Below are positions 25,468 through 33,279 of a stretch of DNA of 64,000 nt, piece by piece. The notes under the pieces were generated by a model. It had not been told where the DNA came from, searched no databases, and was given only the letters and a program-made list of their open reading frames with translations. This DNA comes from WLMZ01 sp038227995. Lineage in GTDB: Bacteria > Actinomycetota > Acidimicrobiia > Acidimicrobiales > Ilumatobacteraceae. Positions within the stretch are counted from its first letter, which is position 1, and each line of letters begins with the position of its first letter. The DNA lies in NCBI GenBank assembly GCA_038227995.1, contig JBBRPP010000005.1, positions 1-64,000 of the forward strand. The letters are read 5' to 3'. Both the position numbers and the translations under genes were made by a program.

Positions 25468-26901
25468 TTGCGCAGACTAGCGATGATCGTGTTGGCCGCC
25501 GCGGCCGGGGTTGGCTTTCTCGCGCCTCCCGCCCATGCCAGCAGCACCGCAACCGAAGCTTCACCGCGGCCGCCAGCGGCACCGCTCGCTGATCAGCCGC
25601 AGTTGGCCCCGGTCGATGTCGTCCAGGTCAGCGGCCTGATCGACGAGATCGAGTACGACAAGATCACCACCTCGATCGACGATGCCGTCGCCAACGGATC
25701 GCAAGCCCTGATCCTGCAGGTGAATTCTCACGGCGCGACGATCTCGCCCAACCGCATGCGCGAACTCATCCTGCGCCTCAACGCCGCAAAGGTGCCGATC
25801 GGCATCTGGGTCGGACCGTCCGGAGCCGATCTGCTCGGGCTCGGCGCACAGATGCTGACCGCGGCAGACGTGACCGCGATGGCGCCCGGATCGCACATCG
25901 GCAAGACCGGCCCGTCACTCGACATCGCCGGGGTGCCGTTCGACTTCAAGGGTGCCACCGATCGCATTCGGACCCAGGTGCTCGGCTTTCAAGACGCGAG
26001 GTCGTCAGGCGCGCTCAAGTTCGACACCACTGACGAAGGCGTGCCGTCGATCAAGAACATGGTGCTGGCCATGGACGGGCTGAAGGTCGGATCGGTCACG
26101 CTGCACACCGTCACCGTGACGTACAGCGACACCGGTGCGACGCAGACCAACTCGACGCTCGTGCGATTCATCAAGCTCAGCCTCGTCAACCAACTGCTGC
26201 ACACCGTCAGCAGTCCGGCCGTTGCCTACCTGTTGTTCATCATCGGCATCGCGCTGTTGATCTTCGAGTTCTTCACCGCCGGCGTCGGTGTGGCCGGCGT
26301 GGTCGGCGCGACGTGCATCGTCCTGTCGTGCTACGGACTCGCATCGCTGCCAACCCGGGGCTGGGCGGTGGCACTGGTCCTCGTTTCGATGTTCGCATTT
26401 GCGATCGACGTGCAGGTCGGTATCCCGCGTTTCTGGACCGGCGTCGGTGTCGTCACGTTCATCGTCGGGTCGTGGTTCCTGTTCCGCGATCTGCCCGGCG
26501 CCGATCTGCGCCCGTCATGGATCACGCTCATCGCCGGCATCGGCGGCATCTTGCTGACGTTCATCGTCGGCATGCCGTCGATGGTCCGCACCCGGTTCGC
26601 AACGCCGACGGTGGGGCGCGAATGGATGATCGGTGAGATGGGCACCGCATTGGTCGAGATCAACCCCGAGGGCACGGCCCAGGTCGGCGGCGGACGATGG
26701 CGAGCTCGCACCAACCGGGCCACGCCGATCAAGCCGGGCGAGTCCCTGCGAGTGGTCGCGATCGACGGTGTGACGCTGGAGGTCGAGCCCGAAGAGGGCG
26801 GCGCCAAGGACTACCGCGAGATGCGCAAGAAGGGCAGCGACGACGACGCCGTGGTTGCTGATGCAACGATCGTCACCAAGGACACCGCCTCCGCCGAGTA
26901 G
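25468..26901 (+). CDS. NfeD family membrane protein with ClpP-like protease domain
   Basis: 477 residues from TTG 25468 (good GGAGG); ATG 25438 would add ten residues without a site. Signal peptide ending A-H-A, then a ClpP-class serine-protease-like domain (about 45-220), four membrane segments (about 245-365) and a C-terminal OB-fold (about 385-445). Long NfeD proteases cleave membrane proteins such as stomatins. In the segment usually reading P-S-G-A-x-A-A-S-A-G, this protein has P-S-G-A-D-L-L-G-L-G, so the expected catalytic serine seems to be glycine. It may be an inactive scaffold. No stomatin gene follows. Confidence 0.88.
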   Translation: MRRLAMIVLAAAAGVGFLAPPAHASSTATEASPRPPAAPLADQPQLAPVDVVQVSGLIDEIEYDKITTSIDDAVANGSQALILQVNSHGATISPNRMRELILRLNAAKVPIGIWVGPSGADLLGLGAQMLTAADVTAMAPGSHIGKTGPSLDIAGVPFDFKGATDRIRTQVLGFQDARSSGALKFDTTDEGVPSIKNMVLAMDGLKVGSVTLHTVTVTYSDTGATQTNSTLVRFIKLSLVNQLLHTVSSPAVAYLLFIIGIALLIFEFFTAGVGVAGVVGATCIVLSCYGLASLPTRGWAVALVLVSMFAFAIDVQVGIPRFWTGVGVVTFIVGSWFLFRDLPGADLRPSWITLIAGIGGILLTFIVGMPSMVRTRFATPTVGREWMIGEMGTALVEINPEGTAQVGGGRWRARTNRATPIKPGESLRVVAIDGVTLEVEPEEGGAKDYREMRKKGSDDDAVVADATIVTKDTASAE

Positions 26902-26909
26902 CTAATACT

Positions 26910-26951
26910 ATCATCGATGATACTATCTGTAGTGATAGTATCATCGATGAT
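26910..26951. promoter_or_regulatory. AT-rich 18-bp palindrome before AAA/DUF234 gene
   Basis: Inverted repeat of 18 bases (26910-26927 and 26934-26951, 6-base loop), each arm containing the smaller palindrome ATCATCGATGAT. Its AT-rich make-up contrasts sharply with surrounding DNA. It lies 17 bases before the GTG start of the ATPase gene and directly after the nfeD stop. This is the layout of a dimeric repressor operator covering the promoter; a terminator for nfeD is a second reading. Confidence 0.65.
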
Positions 26952-26968
26952 GATTGGGGAGGACCGAC

Positions 26969-28390
26969 GTGGCTGAGTTCATCGGACGGAAACGTGAACT
27001 GGCGTCGTTGACGAAAGAACTGAAGCGGGTGCGTTCCGATGCCGGACAGGCGAAGCCGGGCCGATGTCTGCTCGTCCGCGGTCGACGTCGTGTCGGCAAG
27101 TCTCGTCTCATCGAAGAGTTCTGTTGTCACGCCCGCTTGCCGTATGTGTACTTCACGGCCTCGCAGCAAGGCGGCCAGGAACTGTCCCACTTTGCCGAGG
27201 AAGTACGCACGTCGGATCTGCCGGGCCGAGACGTCTTCGCCGGCGTCATCCCGCAGACGTGGGACGCAGCTCTCCGCCTCTTGGCCACTGCGATCGGTGA
27301 CACGTCACCGTGCATCGTCGTGTTCGATGAGTTCCCGTACATGGTCGATGATGATCGATCTCTGGAGGCGACGTTTCAGAAGCAATGGGATCGCGTGCTG
27401 TCGAACGTGCCCGTCCTGCTCATCATCGTGGGGTCGGACCTGGCAACGATGGAATCGCTGAACACACATGGCCGAGCGTTCTTCCAGCGCGGCTCGGAGT
27501 TGGTGGTGCCGCCGCTGTCGCCGCGAGAGACCGCTGACATCGTGCGATCGCCCAGCGCAGCGGATGCATTTGATGCTTACCTGATCACGGGCGGACTACC
27601 CCTCAACTGCGATGAATGGTCCGCCGGCCACACGATGTGGGAACACCTCAGCGACGCGTTGAGCGAACCGACGTCTGCGCTCATCGTCAGCGCCGAGCGC
27701 GTCCTCGCCGCCGAGTTCCCGACGGAGGCGCAGGCTCGAGCAGTCCTTGGCGAGATCGGCGCCGGTGAGACGACGTTCTCGAACATCGCCCGTGCATCAG
27801 GTGGGATGCAGGCGATGTCGCTGCATCGCTCGCTCGCCGCACTCGACGCGAAGCGAATCATTGCGAAGGAGACTCCGCTGTCCACCAAGGCCAGCAAGGA
27901 GGCGCGCTATCGGGTGGCCGATCCGTACCTGCGATTCTGGCTGCAATTCATCGGACCGAACCTGGCCGAGATCGAGCGTGGCCGGGGCGACCGAGTCCTT
28001 GCCCGCATCGAGCAGAACTGGACCACGTGGCGGGGACGAGCCATCGAGCCCGTGATCCGCGAGGCGCTGATGCGGCTGTCGCCGATCGCCGGGCTTCTCG
28101 CCGCGGATGTCGTCGGCGGATTCTGGACGAGGACGAACGTCCCTGAGATCGATGTCGTCGGCGCCGACAGCGGTCCAGTCGCGAAACGAATCTCATACCT
28201 CGGCACGATCAAGTGGCTGGAACGACAAATACTCGACCGTGCTGATATCAACGAACTCATCCGCGTTGCCGATGCCGTTCCAGGCGCTGACCACACGACA
28301 CCGCTTGTAGCGATCTCGCGCAGCGGGACTGCGAAGGATGCCGGCGTTGCCGTCGCGCTCGGCCCGGACGAGCTGATCGCCGCGTGGTGA
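26969..28390 (+). CDS. AAA ATPase with C-terminal DUF234 (PD-(D/E)xK-like) domain
   Basis: 473 residues from GTG 26969 with GGGGAGGA upstream. N-terminal STAND-like ATPase: Walker A G-R-R-R-V-G-K-S (38-45), Walker B I-V-V-F-D-E-F-P (about 113-120), a winged-helix region, then DUF234, a nuclease-like fold. In DUF234 the usual I-D-I...G-E-x-K-W appears as I-D-V-V...G-T-I-K-W, so the acidic catalytic residue is replaced by Thr. The family is common in archaea and scattered in bacteria. Role unknown; stress or mobile-element defence are speculative. Lower-GC upstream DNA and lack of operon partners suggest horizontal acquisition. Confidence 0.88.
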   Translation: MAEFIGRKRELASLTKELKRVRSDAGQAKPGRCLLVRGRRRVGKSRLIEEFCCHARLPYVYFTASQQGGQELSHFAEEVRTSDLPGRDVFAGVIPQTWDAALRLLATAIGDTSPCIVVFDEFPYMVDDDRSLEATFQKQWDRVLSNVPVLLIIVGSDLATMESLNTHGRAFFQRGSELVVPPLSPRETADIVRSPSAADAFDAYLITGGLPLNCDEWSAGHTMWEHLSDALSEPTSALIVSAERVLAAEFPTEAQARAVLGEIGAGETTFSNIARASGGMQAMSLHRSLAALDAKRIIAKETPLSTKASKEARYRVADPYLRFWLQFIGPNLAEIERGRGDRVLARIEQNWTTWRGRAIEPVIREALMRLSPIAGLLAADVVGGFWTRTNVPEIDVVGADSGPVAKRISYLGTIKWLERQILDRADINELIRVADAVPGADHTTPLVAISRSGTAKDAGVAVALGPDELIAAW

Positions 28391-28421
28391 TCGACAGTCA
28401 GCCTGCTTCTTTCGCGATCCC

Positions 28422-28976
28422 ATGAGAACCAAACTGGTCGCTGCGGCGTCAGGTGAGGTTGTGGATGCAGATTCGGTTGTTGCGGTGACGGGCATCGGTG
28501 ATCCGTTGCTTTCCGCACCCCGGACTGAGACGGAACCAGCGGTCGACGTGTTGTATCGCGCCCACCGCCGTCGCCTGTCGAACTTGGCGGCAGCGATCAC
28601 GCTCGATCGAGCCCTGGCCGAAGAAGTCGTGCAAGACGCGTTCGTCGGGCTGCAGCAACGAATCGACTCGATCGACAAACCGGTGGGCTATCTGCAACGC
28701 GCTGTCGTCCATCGCTCGATCAGCGTGCTTCGTCGACGCCGAACGGCGGCTCGCTACGTGATCCCTGTTGCCGCGGTGACGATCGATCCGGAGATCGACG
28801 AGACGTGGGCGTCGGTGGCGCGGCTGCCGCCTCGAGAACGCGCCGTCGTCGTCCTCCGCTACTGGCAGGACATGAGCGAAGCCGACATCGCGGCGACGCT
28901 CGGCTGGCCCAACGGCACCGTCAAGTCCACCCTGCACCGCGCCCTCAAGCATCTCAGAGAGGAACTCCAGTCATGA
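28422..28976 (+). CDS. ECF-type RNA polymerase sigma factor
   Basis: 184 residues. Region 2 contains Y-R-A-H-R-R-R-L...A-E-E-V-V-Q-D-A-F, region 4 has L-P-P-R-E-R-A-V-V-V-L-R-Y-W followed by G-W-P-N-G-T-V-K-S-T-L-H-R-A. A 35-residue N-terminal extension is weakly conserved. Its stop overlaps the next gene's ATG (ATGA), coupling it to a single-pass membrane protein, the same layout as the sigma/partner pair at 8840-11321. Confidence 0.9.
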   Translation: MRTKLVAAASGEVVDADSVVAVTGIGDPLLSAPRTETEPAVDVLYRAHRRRLSNLAAAITLDRALAEEVVQDAFVGLQQRIDSIDKPVGYLQRAVVHRSISVLRRRRTAARYVIPVAAVTIDPEIDETWASVARLPPRERAVVVLRYWQDMSEADIAATLGWPNGTVKSTLHRALKHLREELQS

Positions 28977-30292
28977 GCACCGGAACCATCGAAGAACTCG
29001 AAGACCGACTCCGCGTCGCGTGTGCCGCTGTCATCCCCCACCTCCTCGACGACGAGGTCGATGTCGGCATCGCTCCGACATATGGGCAGGCGAGCGGGTC
29101 GGTGGTATCGCTCACCACTCACCGTATTGCTCGCAGGACTCGCATCGCCTCGGTGGCCGCAGCGGCCGTCGTCATCGCGTCAGCGGGCGTTGCATTCGCT
29201 GTTGCGTCCAGCCGCCACGCGGCCTCGCCCGCGGCGCCACCGTTGTCGTCTCCCTCGTCGTTGACGGTGCCGCCTTCCGTGTCGTTGCCCTGTGACGACT
29301 ACGGATGTCACGGCTTCGACACGTTGCCGGTGGTGCCTGGAGCGTCCGACTACTACGTGGGTCCGGAGTCGCTCGGCACGCCGCAGTTCGACGAGAAGTC
29401 CTTCGATCAGACGACGCGCTGCGCCGAACTGACTACGGACTTCACCGCGTGCGCCAAGATCGAGGGCCAGACCGGCGTGAGCCTGGTGAACTACGCGGTC
29501 GACAACAGCGCTTCGGCCAACACCGTGTTCGACTCGACCGGGGGGCGAATCGAGATCGGGACGACCTTCGCCGACGTCACCATCGAGCACTACGCCGCCG
29601 AATGGGGTCCCACGAAGGGGGGCGGCGTGCAGACAGCGACGATCGTTCGCGGTCACGCCGCGATCCGGTTCTCCTATGAGACGAGCCCGGCCGTGGTCTG
29701 GCAGGAACGACCGGGCGTCCTTGCGTGGGTCGTCGTGCCGCCGACGCAAGCGGATCAGCTGATGACGATCGCCGAGGGGATCCGCTCCGTGCCCGGCCCG
29801 GCAAAGATCGCGAGCCGAGTCGTCGTCTCGGGCATCGGGCTGCCGTGGGACGCGAATGACAACGACGCTGACGGCGCGCTGCTGGGGCGGGCCGGCGGAC
29901 TCGAATGCTTCGGCTTCGGCCACATCGACGGCTGCGGGCAAGGCATCGGCGACCGGACCTTCGTCACGCCGAACGTGACGTCGAACGTCACGCCGGGCGA
30001 CCTCGTCGTCGGCTCGACACCGAGCGGCGTGACGGCCGTTCGGATCACGACGGATCAGGGCGGAGTCGCGACCGTGCCGACATCTCCATTCGCCAACTTC
30101 GAGAGTCGCGTGTTCTCGTCGTCGGTCGCGGGTGGGGTCGCGAAGGTGGAATGGCTCGATGTCGCCGGTGCCGTCGTGGCCACGGTGGAACACGCGCAGC
30201 CCCAGAGCATGCTCGCAACTGCGGACACGGTGGTGGTGACGACGACGGCGATCCTCACCACTGCCGCACCGTCGGTTGGTGCCGCACCCTGA
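28973..30292 (+). CDS. Single-pass membrane protein, probable anti-sigma partner
   Basis: 439 residues. About 60 cytoplasmic residues, one membrane helix (about 62-82), then a secreted part of about 355 residues with several Cys pairs and a Pro/Ser-rich stalk. No zinc anti-sigma signature. Translational coupling to the ECF sigma gene suggests a regulatory tie, as for the 660-residue protein at 9339-11321, though the extracytoplasmic sequences differ. A sensing role is inferred. Confidence 0.65.
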   Translation: MSTGTIEELEDRLRVACAAVIPHLLDDEVDVGIAPTYGQASGSVVSLTTHRIARRTRIASVAAAAVVIASAGVAFAVASSRHAASPAAPPLSSPSSLTVPPSVSLPCDDYGCHGFDTLPVVPGASDYYVGPESLGTPQFDEKSFDQTTRCAELTTDFTACAKIEGQTGVSLVNYAVDNSASANTVFDSTGGRIEIGTTFADVTIEHYAAEWGPTKGGGVQTATIVRGHAAIRFSYETSPAVVWQERPGVLAWVVVPPTQADQLMTIAEGIRSVPGPAKIASRVVVSGIGLPWDANDNDADGALLGRAGGLECFGFGHIDGCGQGIGDRTFVTPNVTSNVTPGDLVVGSTPSGVTAVRITTDQGGVATVPTSPFANFESRVFSSSVAGGVAKVEWLDVAGAVVATVEHAQPQSMLATADTVVVTTTAILTTAAPSVGAAP

Positions 30293-30303
30293 TCGACGCA
30301 CCG

Positions 30304-30321
30304 CTGCGAAACTCTTCGCAG
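30304..30321 (+). terminator. Short hairpin after sigma/partner operon
   Basis: Seven-base perfect stem (CTGCGAA at 30304-30310, TTCGCAG at 30315-30321), 4-base loop, followed by AAAA, 12 bases after the stop at 30292. Plausible terminator, or part of the leader of the lipoprotein gene at 30397. Confidence 0.4.
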
Positions 30322-30396
30322 AAAACTGCGAGGCCGGACGATCTCGGCGCTCTTGGACCGTAACCAAGAGATCGGGTTCGCCCGGAGAGGATCATC

Positions 30397-31428
30397 ATGT
30401 TCGCAGCCGTTGTCACCAAGAGCGTCCGTCGTGTCGGGCTCGTCGCCTCGCTCGGGGTGGTGCTGCTCGGCGCGTGCGGCAGCAGCACGAAGCTGGCTAG
30501 CCAGCCGGTCACCGTGCCATCGACGGTCGCAGCCGTGACGACGACCAGCCCCGCTTCGACCACGACCGAAGCCGCGACCACGACGACCGAGCCGCCCACG
30601 ACCACGGAAGCGCCAACCACGACCGAGGCTCCGACGACAACGACGGAAGCCCCGTCAACGGTTCCGCCGACGACTGCCCCCGCAGTTGCCGCCGGATGGC
30701 AGGCGACCGGCGACTTCGACCCGGCACTGTTCGGCCCGTCCGACGAGTCGAACTGGATTGGGGCTCCGTCGCCGGCGTTGCCCGCTGATGCGAGCCAGCC
30801 GTTGCCCGACGGCATCTACGTCGCCACCGTCACCAATCCGTGGACACCCGACAAGCCGAACAGCCTCGACATCACGATCAACCGCCTCGATCTCTGCACG
30901 TCGTTGCCGGAGGACGGCTGCATCAGCTACGGCGATCCGTACGCCCCGAACGAACTGGGCGTCGACTCTTCACGCTCGTTGCAGATGACATTGAAGCTCG
31001 ACGGCTCGACCGGTGCCGGCGTGTGGGGATGGGAATGCGGCGGCACCGGGAAGAAGATGGGCAACGGGTCGGATCTGGCGGCGTGGTTCGGCGCGTTCAA
31101 CTCGTCGTATGCGGCGGCGATCCTGCCGGCCGTGCAACAGGGCATCGACCCGACCACCATCGTCAACACCCTCACGGCGACGCCGGCCAACGGCTTCTCC
31201 GGAGATGGATCGACGTGCGACAATCTGCTCGGTGCCGGTCTGGCCCTGACCTTCAAGACCGGCGTCGCCCCGACGCTGTTGATGGAGACCGTCGGTGACT
31301 ACTACTACGACGGATCGACGCTGACCAAGCACGATCCGTTCACGCCGACGAGTGCGATCAACCTCAACTCGATCAAGGTCCAGAACGGCGTGATTACCAC
31401 CTACTGGTACGCCGGCTTCTACTCCTGA
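30397..31428 (+). CDS. Secreted lipoprotein with Thr/Pro-rich stalk
   Basis: 343 residues, GGAGAGG upstream of ATG. Signal peptide ends in lipobox L-G-A-C, so anchored by lipid. About 60 residues of T-T-T-E-A-P repeats form an extended stalk typical of actinobacterial cell-wall-spanning lipoproteins. The globular domain (about 100-343) has four cysteines and many aromatic residues and is not recognised. Sits after the ECF sigma pair and could be one of its targets; that is inference. Confidence 0.75.
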   Translation: MFAAVVTKSVRRVGLVASLGVVLLGACGSSTKLASQPVTVPSTVAAVTTTSPASTTTEAATTTTEPPTTTEAPTTTEAPTTTTEAPSTVPPTTAPAVAAGWQATGDFDPALFGPSDESNWIGAPSPALPADASQPLPDGIYVATVTNPWTPDKPNSLDITINRLDLCTSLPEDGCISYGDPYAPNELGVDSSRSLQMTLKLDGSTGAGVWGWECGGTGKKMGNGSDLAAWFGAFNSSYAAAILPAVQQGIDPTTIVNTLTATPANGFSGDGSTCDNLLGAGLALTFKTGVAPTLLMETVGDYYYDGSTLTKHDPFTPTSAINLNSIKVQNGVITTYWYAGFYS

Positions 31429-31451
31429 GCCAACACGAATCCCCCAGCTTC

Positions 31452-31484
31452 GAGCCTCGTCGACTTCAGTAGTCGACGAGGCTC
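31452..31484 (+). terminator. Terminator hairpin after lipoprotein gene
   Basis: Perfect 13-bp stem (31452-31464 with 31472-31484) and 7-base loop, 24 bases after the stop at 31428. Confidence 0.75.
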
Positions 31485-31830
31485 ACGGCTTGGGTGGGGT
31501 GATGTGCTGCTGCCTCCCGTGGCGGTCTTGGTGAGCAACAACGCGTACGTGTCGATTGTTTGTCACCGAAAGTTGAACTCGGCCCGGGCAGTTTCAGTTC
31601 TGGTGAGGAACAACGCGTACGTCACGAATTGCTCTCGCCAAAATCCGCCGAAGGCTGTCAATTCCGGCGTGGAGAAGCAATCAGATCGGGATGGTCTCCG
31701 ACGGATGTCAGGGGTGGTCGCGCGTGGCGCGACGACCTCGAAGACACAAGGCGTTGCGACAGATCTCGCCCAAATGGGCGATATGTGTCGCAACGGGCGG
31801 CCCAACGGACCTCCCGAGCGGCGGACCCAG

Positions 31831-31974
31831 CGGACCGAACGGCGGCAGCGCAGCGAACGCCAGCAGCGGACCGAACGGCGGCAGCGGACCGAACGCCAGC
31901 AGCGGACCGAACGGCAGCAGCGGACCGAACGGCGGCAGCGCAGCGATCGGCGGCAGCGCAGCGACCGGAGCGCC
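31831..31974. repeat. 18-bp tandem repeat array, about eight units
   Basis: Eight adjacent units, consensus CGGACCGAACGGCGGCAG, with variants CGCAGCGAACGCCAGCAG at units 2, 7 and 8; the last unit is degenerate. Unit length is a multiple of three, and one plus-strand frame reads S-G-P-N-G-G repeats. No start, ribosome site or stop makes this a gene. The array ends 37 bases before the methyltransferase stop. Confidence 0.9.
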
Positions 31975-32010
31975 GGCCGACGTCGCAAACCTCCGGGGCG
32001 ATCAGGCCGG

Positions 32011-32886
32011 TCAACCTGCCGGGCGGTCGGCGGTGACGACCCAGACGTTGCCGGGGACGATCACCGAGTTGCCGACGAGGTGTTCGCTCAGAGCGGCGCG
32101 CACCGCGTCGGTGGCTGCGGCGAACGTGGCGTCGTCGACCTGGGCGCGGAGGGCCACACCCACGCGGTTGCCCATCGCATGGGCGACCGCTGAATCGAGG
32201 CTGTCGCCCGAGCCCAGCATCGTGTCGGCGGTGAACCCTTCGATGTGGATGTTCGTCCAGCCGGTGAGGTCGAGGATCGCGTGCACGCGCTCGCCGTCCT
32301 GGAAGGCGAACGGGCCGGGCACATTGCCAGCGAGTGCCAACGGCTCAGGCGTGAAGCTGCGCATGACCCTGGCCGGTACGGCGACCCAATCATTGAGGCT
32401 CTCGGCGCGCCAGCACACGAACGCCAGTCGCCCGCCCGGGCGCACCGCGCGAACGATGTTCGCGAATGCCGCAACGGGATCGGCGAAGAACATCACCCCG
32501 AATCGCGAGAAGACGGCGTCGAACCCCACGCCGCTCGCATCGAGGGCATCGGTCTGAGCGTCCCCGACGGAGAACGACAGGTGAGCGACGTCGGCGAATC
32601 GCCGGCCGGCCGCATCGATCATGGTCGGCGAGATGTCGACCCCGATGACCTCGCCGGTTGGGCCGACGGCATCGGCCAGTGATCTCGTCATCGTGCCCGT
32701 GCCGCAGCCGCTGTCGATGATCCGTTCACCGGGCCGTGGATCCAGAATCCGTATGGCCTCGGCCCCGAACGGTGCCAACATGCTGTCGAACTGGCGCTGT
32801 TCAGCCACCCACTGTGGCCCTCCGACCGCTGTCCAGTAGTTCGCCTGGTCGTCGTTCGAGGCGGGCGTGGTCGATTCTTCGGGCAT
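32011..32886 (-). CDS. Class I SAM-dependent methyltransferase
   Basis: 291 residues from ATG 32886. Rossmann-like methyltransferase with motif I D-S-G-C-G-T-G-T-M (about 58-66), G-V-D-I-S-P-T-M-I (about 84-92) and the post-motif V-G-D-A-Q. N-terminal Y-W-T-A-V-G-G-P-Q-W is typical of the UbiE/COQ5-like group acting on small molecules. The substrate is unknown. Divergent from whiB with about 120 bases between starts. Confidence 0.88.
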   Translation of the reverse strand: MPEESTTPASNDDQANYWTAVGGPQWVAEQRQFDSMLAPFGAEAIRILDPRPGERIIDSGCGTGTMTRSLADAVGPTGEVIGVDISPTMIDAAGRRFADVAHLSFSVGDAQTDALDASGVGFDAVFSRFGVMFFADPVAAFANIVRAVRPGGRLAFVCWRAESLNDWVAVPARVMRSFTPEPLALAGNVPGPFAFQDGERVHAILDLTGWTNIHIEGFTADTMLGSGDSLDSAVAHAMGNRVGVALRAQVDDATFAAATDAVRAALSEHLVGNSVIVPGNVWVVTADRPAG

Positions 32887-32942
32887 CACAGCAGTGTGGC
32901 AGGCACGACTCGCGATCGAAACAGTTCGCACGGTCTCTCCGA

Positions 32943-32971
32943 TTGTGCGCAGAGCCTCGGTTTTGTAAGGT
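32943..32971 (+). promoter_or_regulatory. Candidate sigma70-type promoter of whiB
   Basis: TTGTGC (32943-32948) and TAAGGT (32966-32971) with a 17-base spacer, 35 bases upstream of the whiB ATG. A match to the consensus spacing; unproven. Confidence 0.4.
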
Positions 32972-33006
32972 GCCTGGACGAGGGGCCGACGGTAGAGGAA
33001 GCGTGG

Positions 33007-33279
33007 ATGGCTGCACGGCAAGAGGACGAATTCGATGATCTGCAATGGCAGCAAAATGCGGCCTGCCGCGGAGACGGTGCGTCGTCGTTCTATCCACCCT
33101 CACATTTCGAGCGCAAGGAATTGCGCGTTGTCCGCGAACGTCTGGCAAAGTCGATCTGTGCGCTCTGTTCTGTCAAGCCTGCCTGCCTCGGCCACGCCCT
33201 GCGCACGGCCGAGCCCCACGGCATCTGGGGTGGCCTGAATGAGCTTGAGCGTCGCGAACTCGCCGACCGACAGTCCTGA
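33007..33279 (+). CDS. WhiB-family iron-sulphur regulator
   Basis: 90 residues from ATG 33007 with GAGGAAG upstream. Four cluster cysteines: one in A-A-C-R-G, a C-A-L-C pair, and one five residues later (K-P-A-C). The family turn G-I-W-G-G (about 77-81) follows. WhiB proteins carry a 4Fe-4S cluster, bind the primary sigma factor and adjust transcription of division, redox or resistance genes. No basic C-terminal tail beyond E-R-R-E-L, so DNA contact may be minimal. Its end overlaps the start of the hydrolase gene by 41 bases. Confidence 0.95.
   Translation: MAARQEDEFDDLQWQQNAACRGDGASSFYPPSHFERKELRVVRERLAKSICALCSVKPACLGHALRTAEPHGIWGGLNELERRELADRQS

Larger units (their letters stand above)
31429..32010. 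other. Repeat-rich non-coding region
   Basis: 582 bases with no convincing gene. In order: the lipoprotein terminator; a 22-bp direct repeat with one mismatch (31529-31550 and 31601-31622, core AACAACGCGTACGT); an imperfect 42-base palindrome (31753-31794) beginning and ending GTTGCGACA/TGTCGCAAC; and an 18-bp tandem array (31831-31974). The long frame crossing it on the plus strand reads into the antisense of the methyltransferase gene and is not supported as a protein. Confidence 0.7.

Noticed and set aside
31831..31974. CRISPR or collagen-like gene
   Set aside because: Units are directly adjacent with no spacers. The long frame through it has no ribosome site and runs antisense into the methyltransferase gene.
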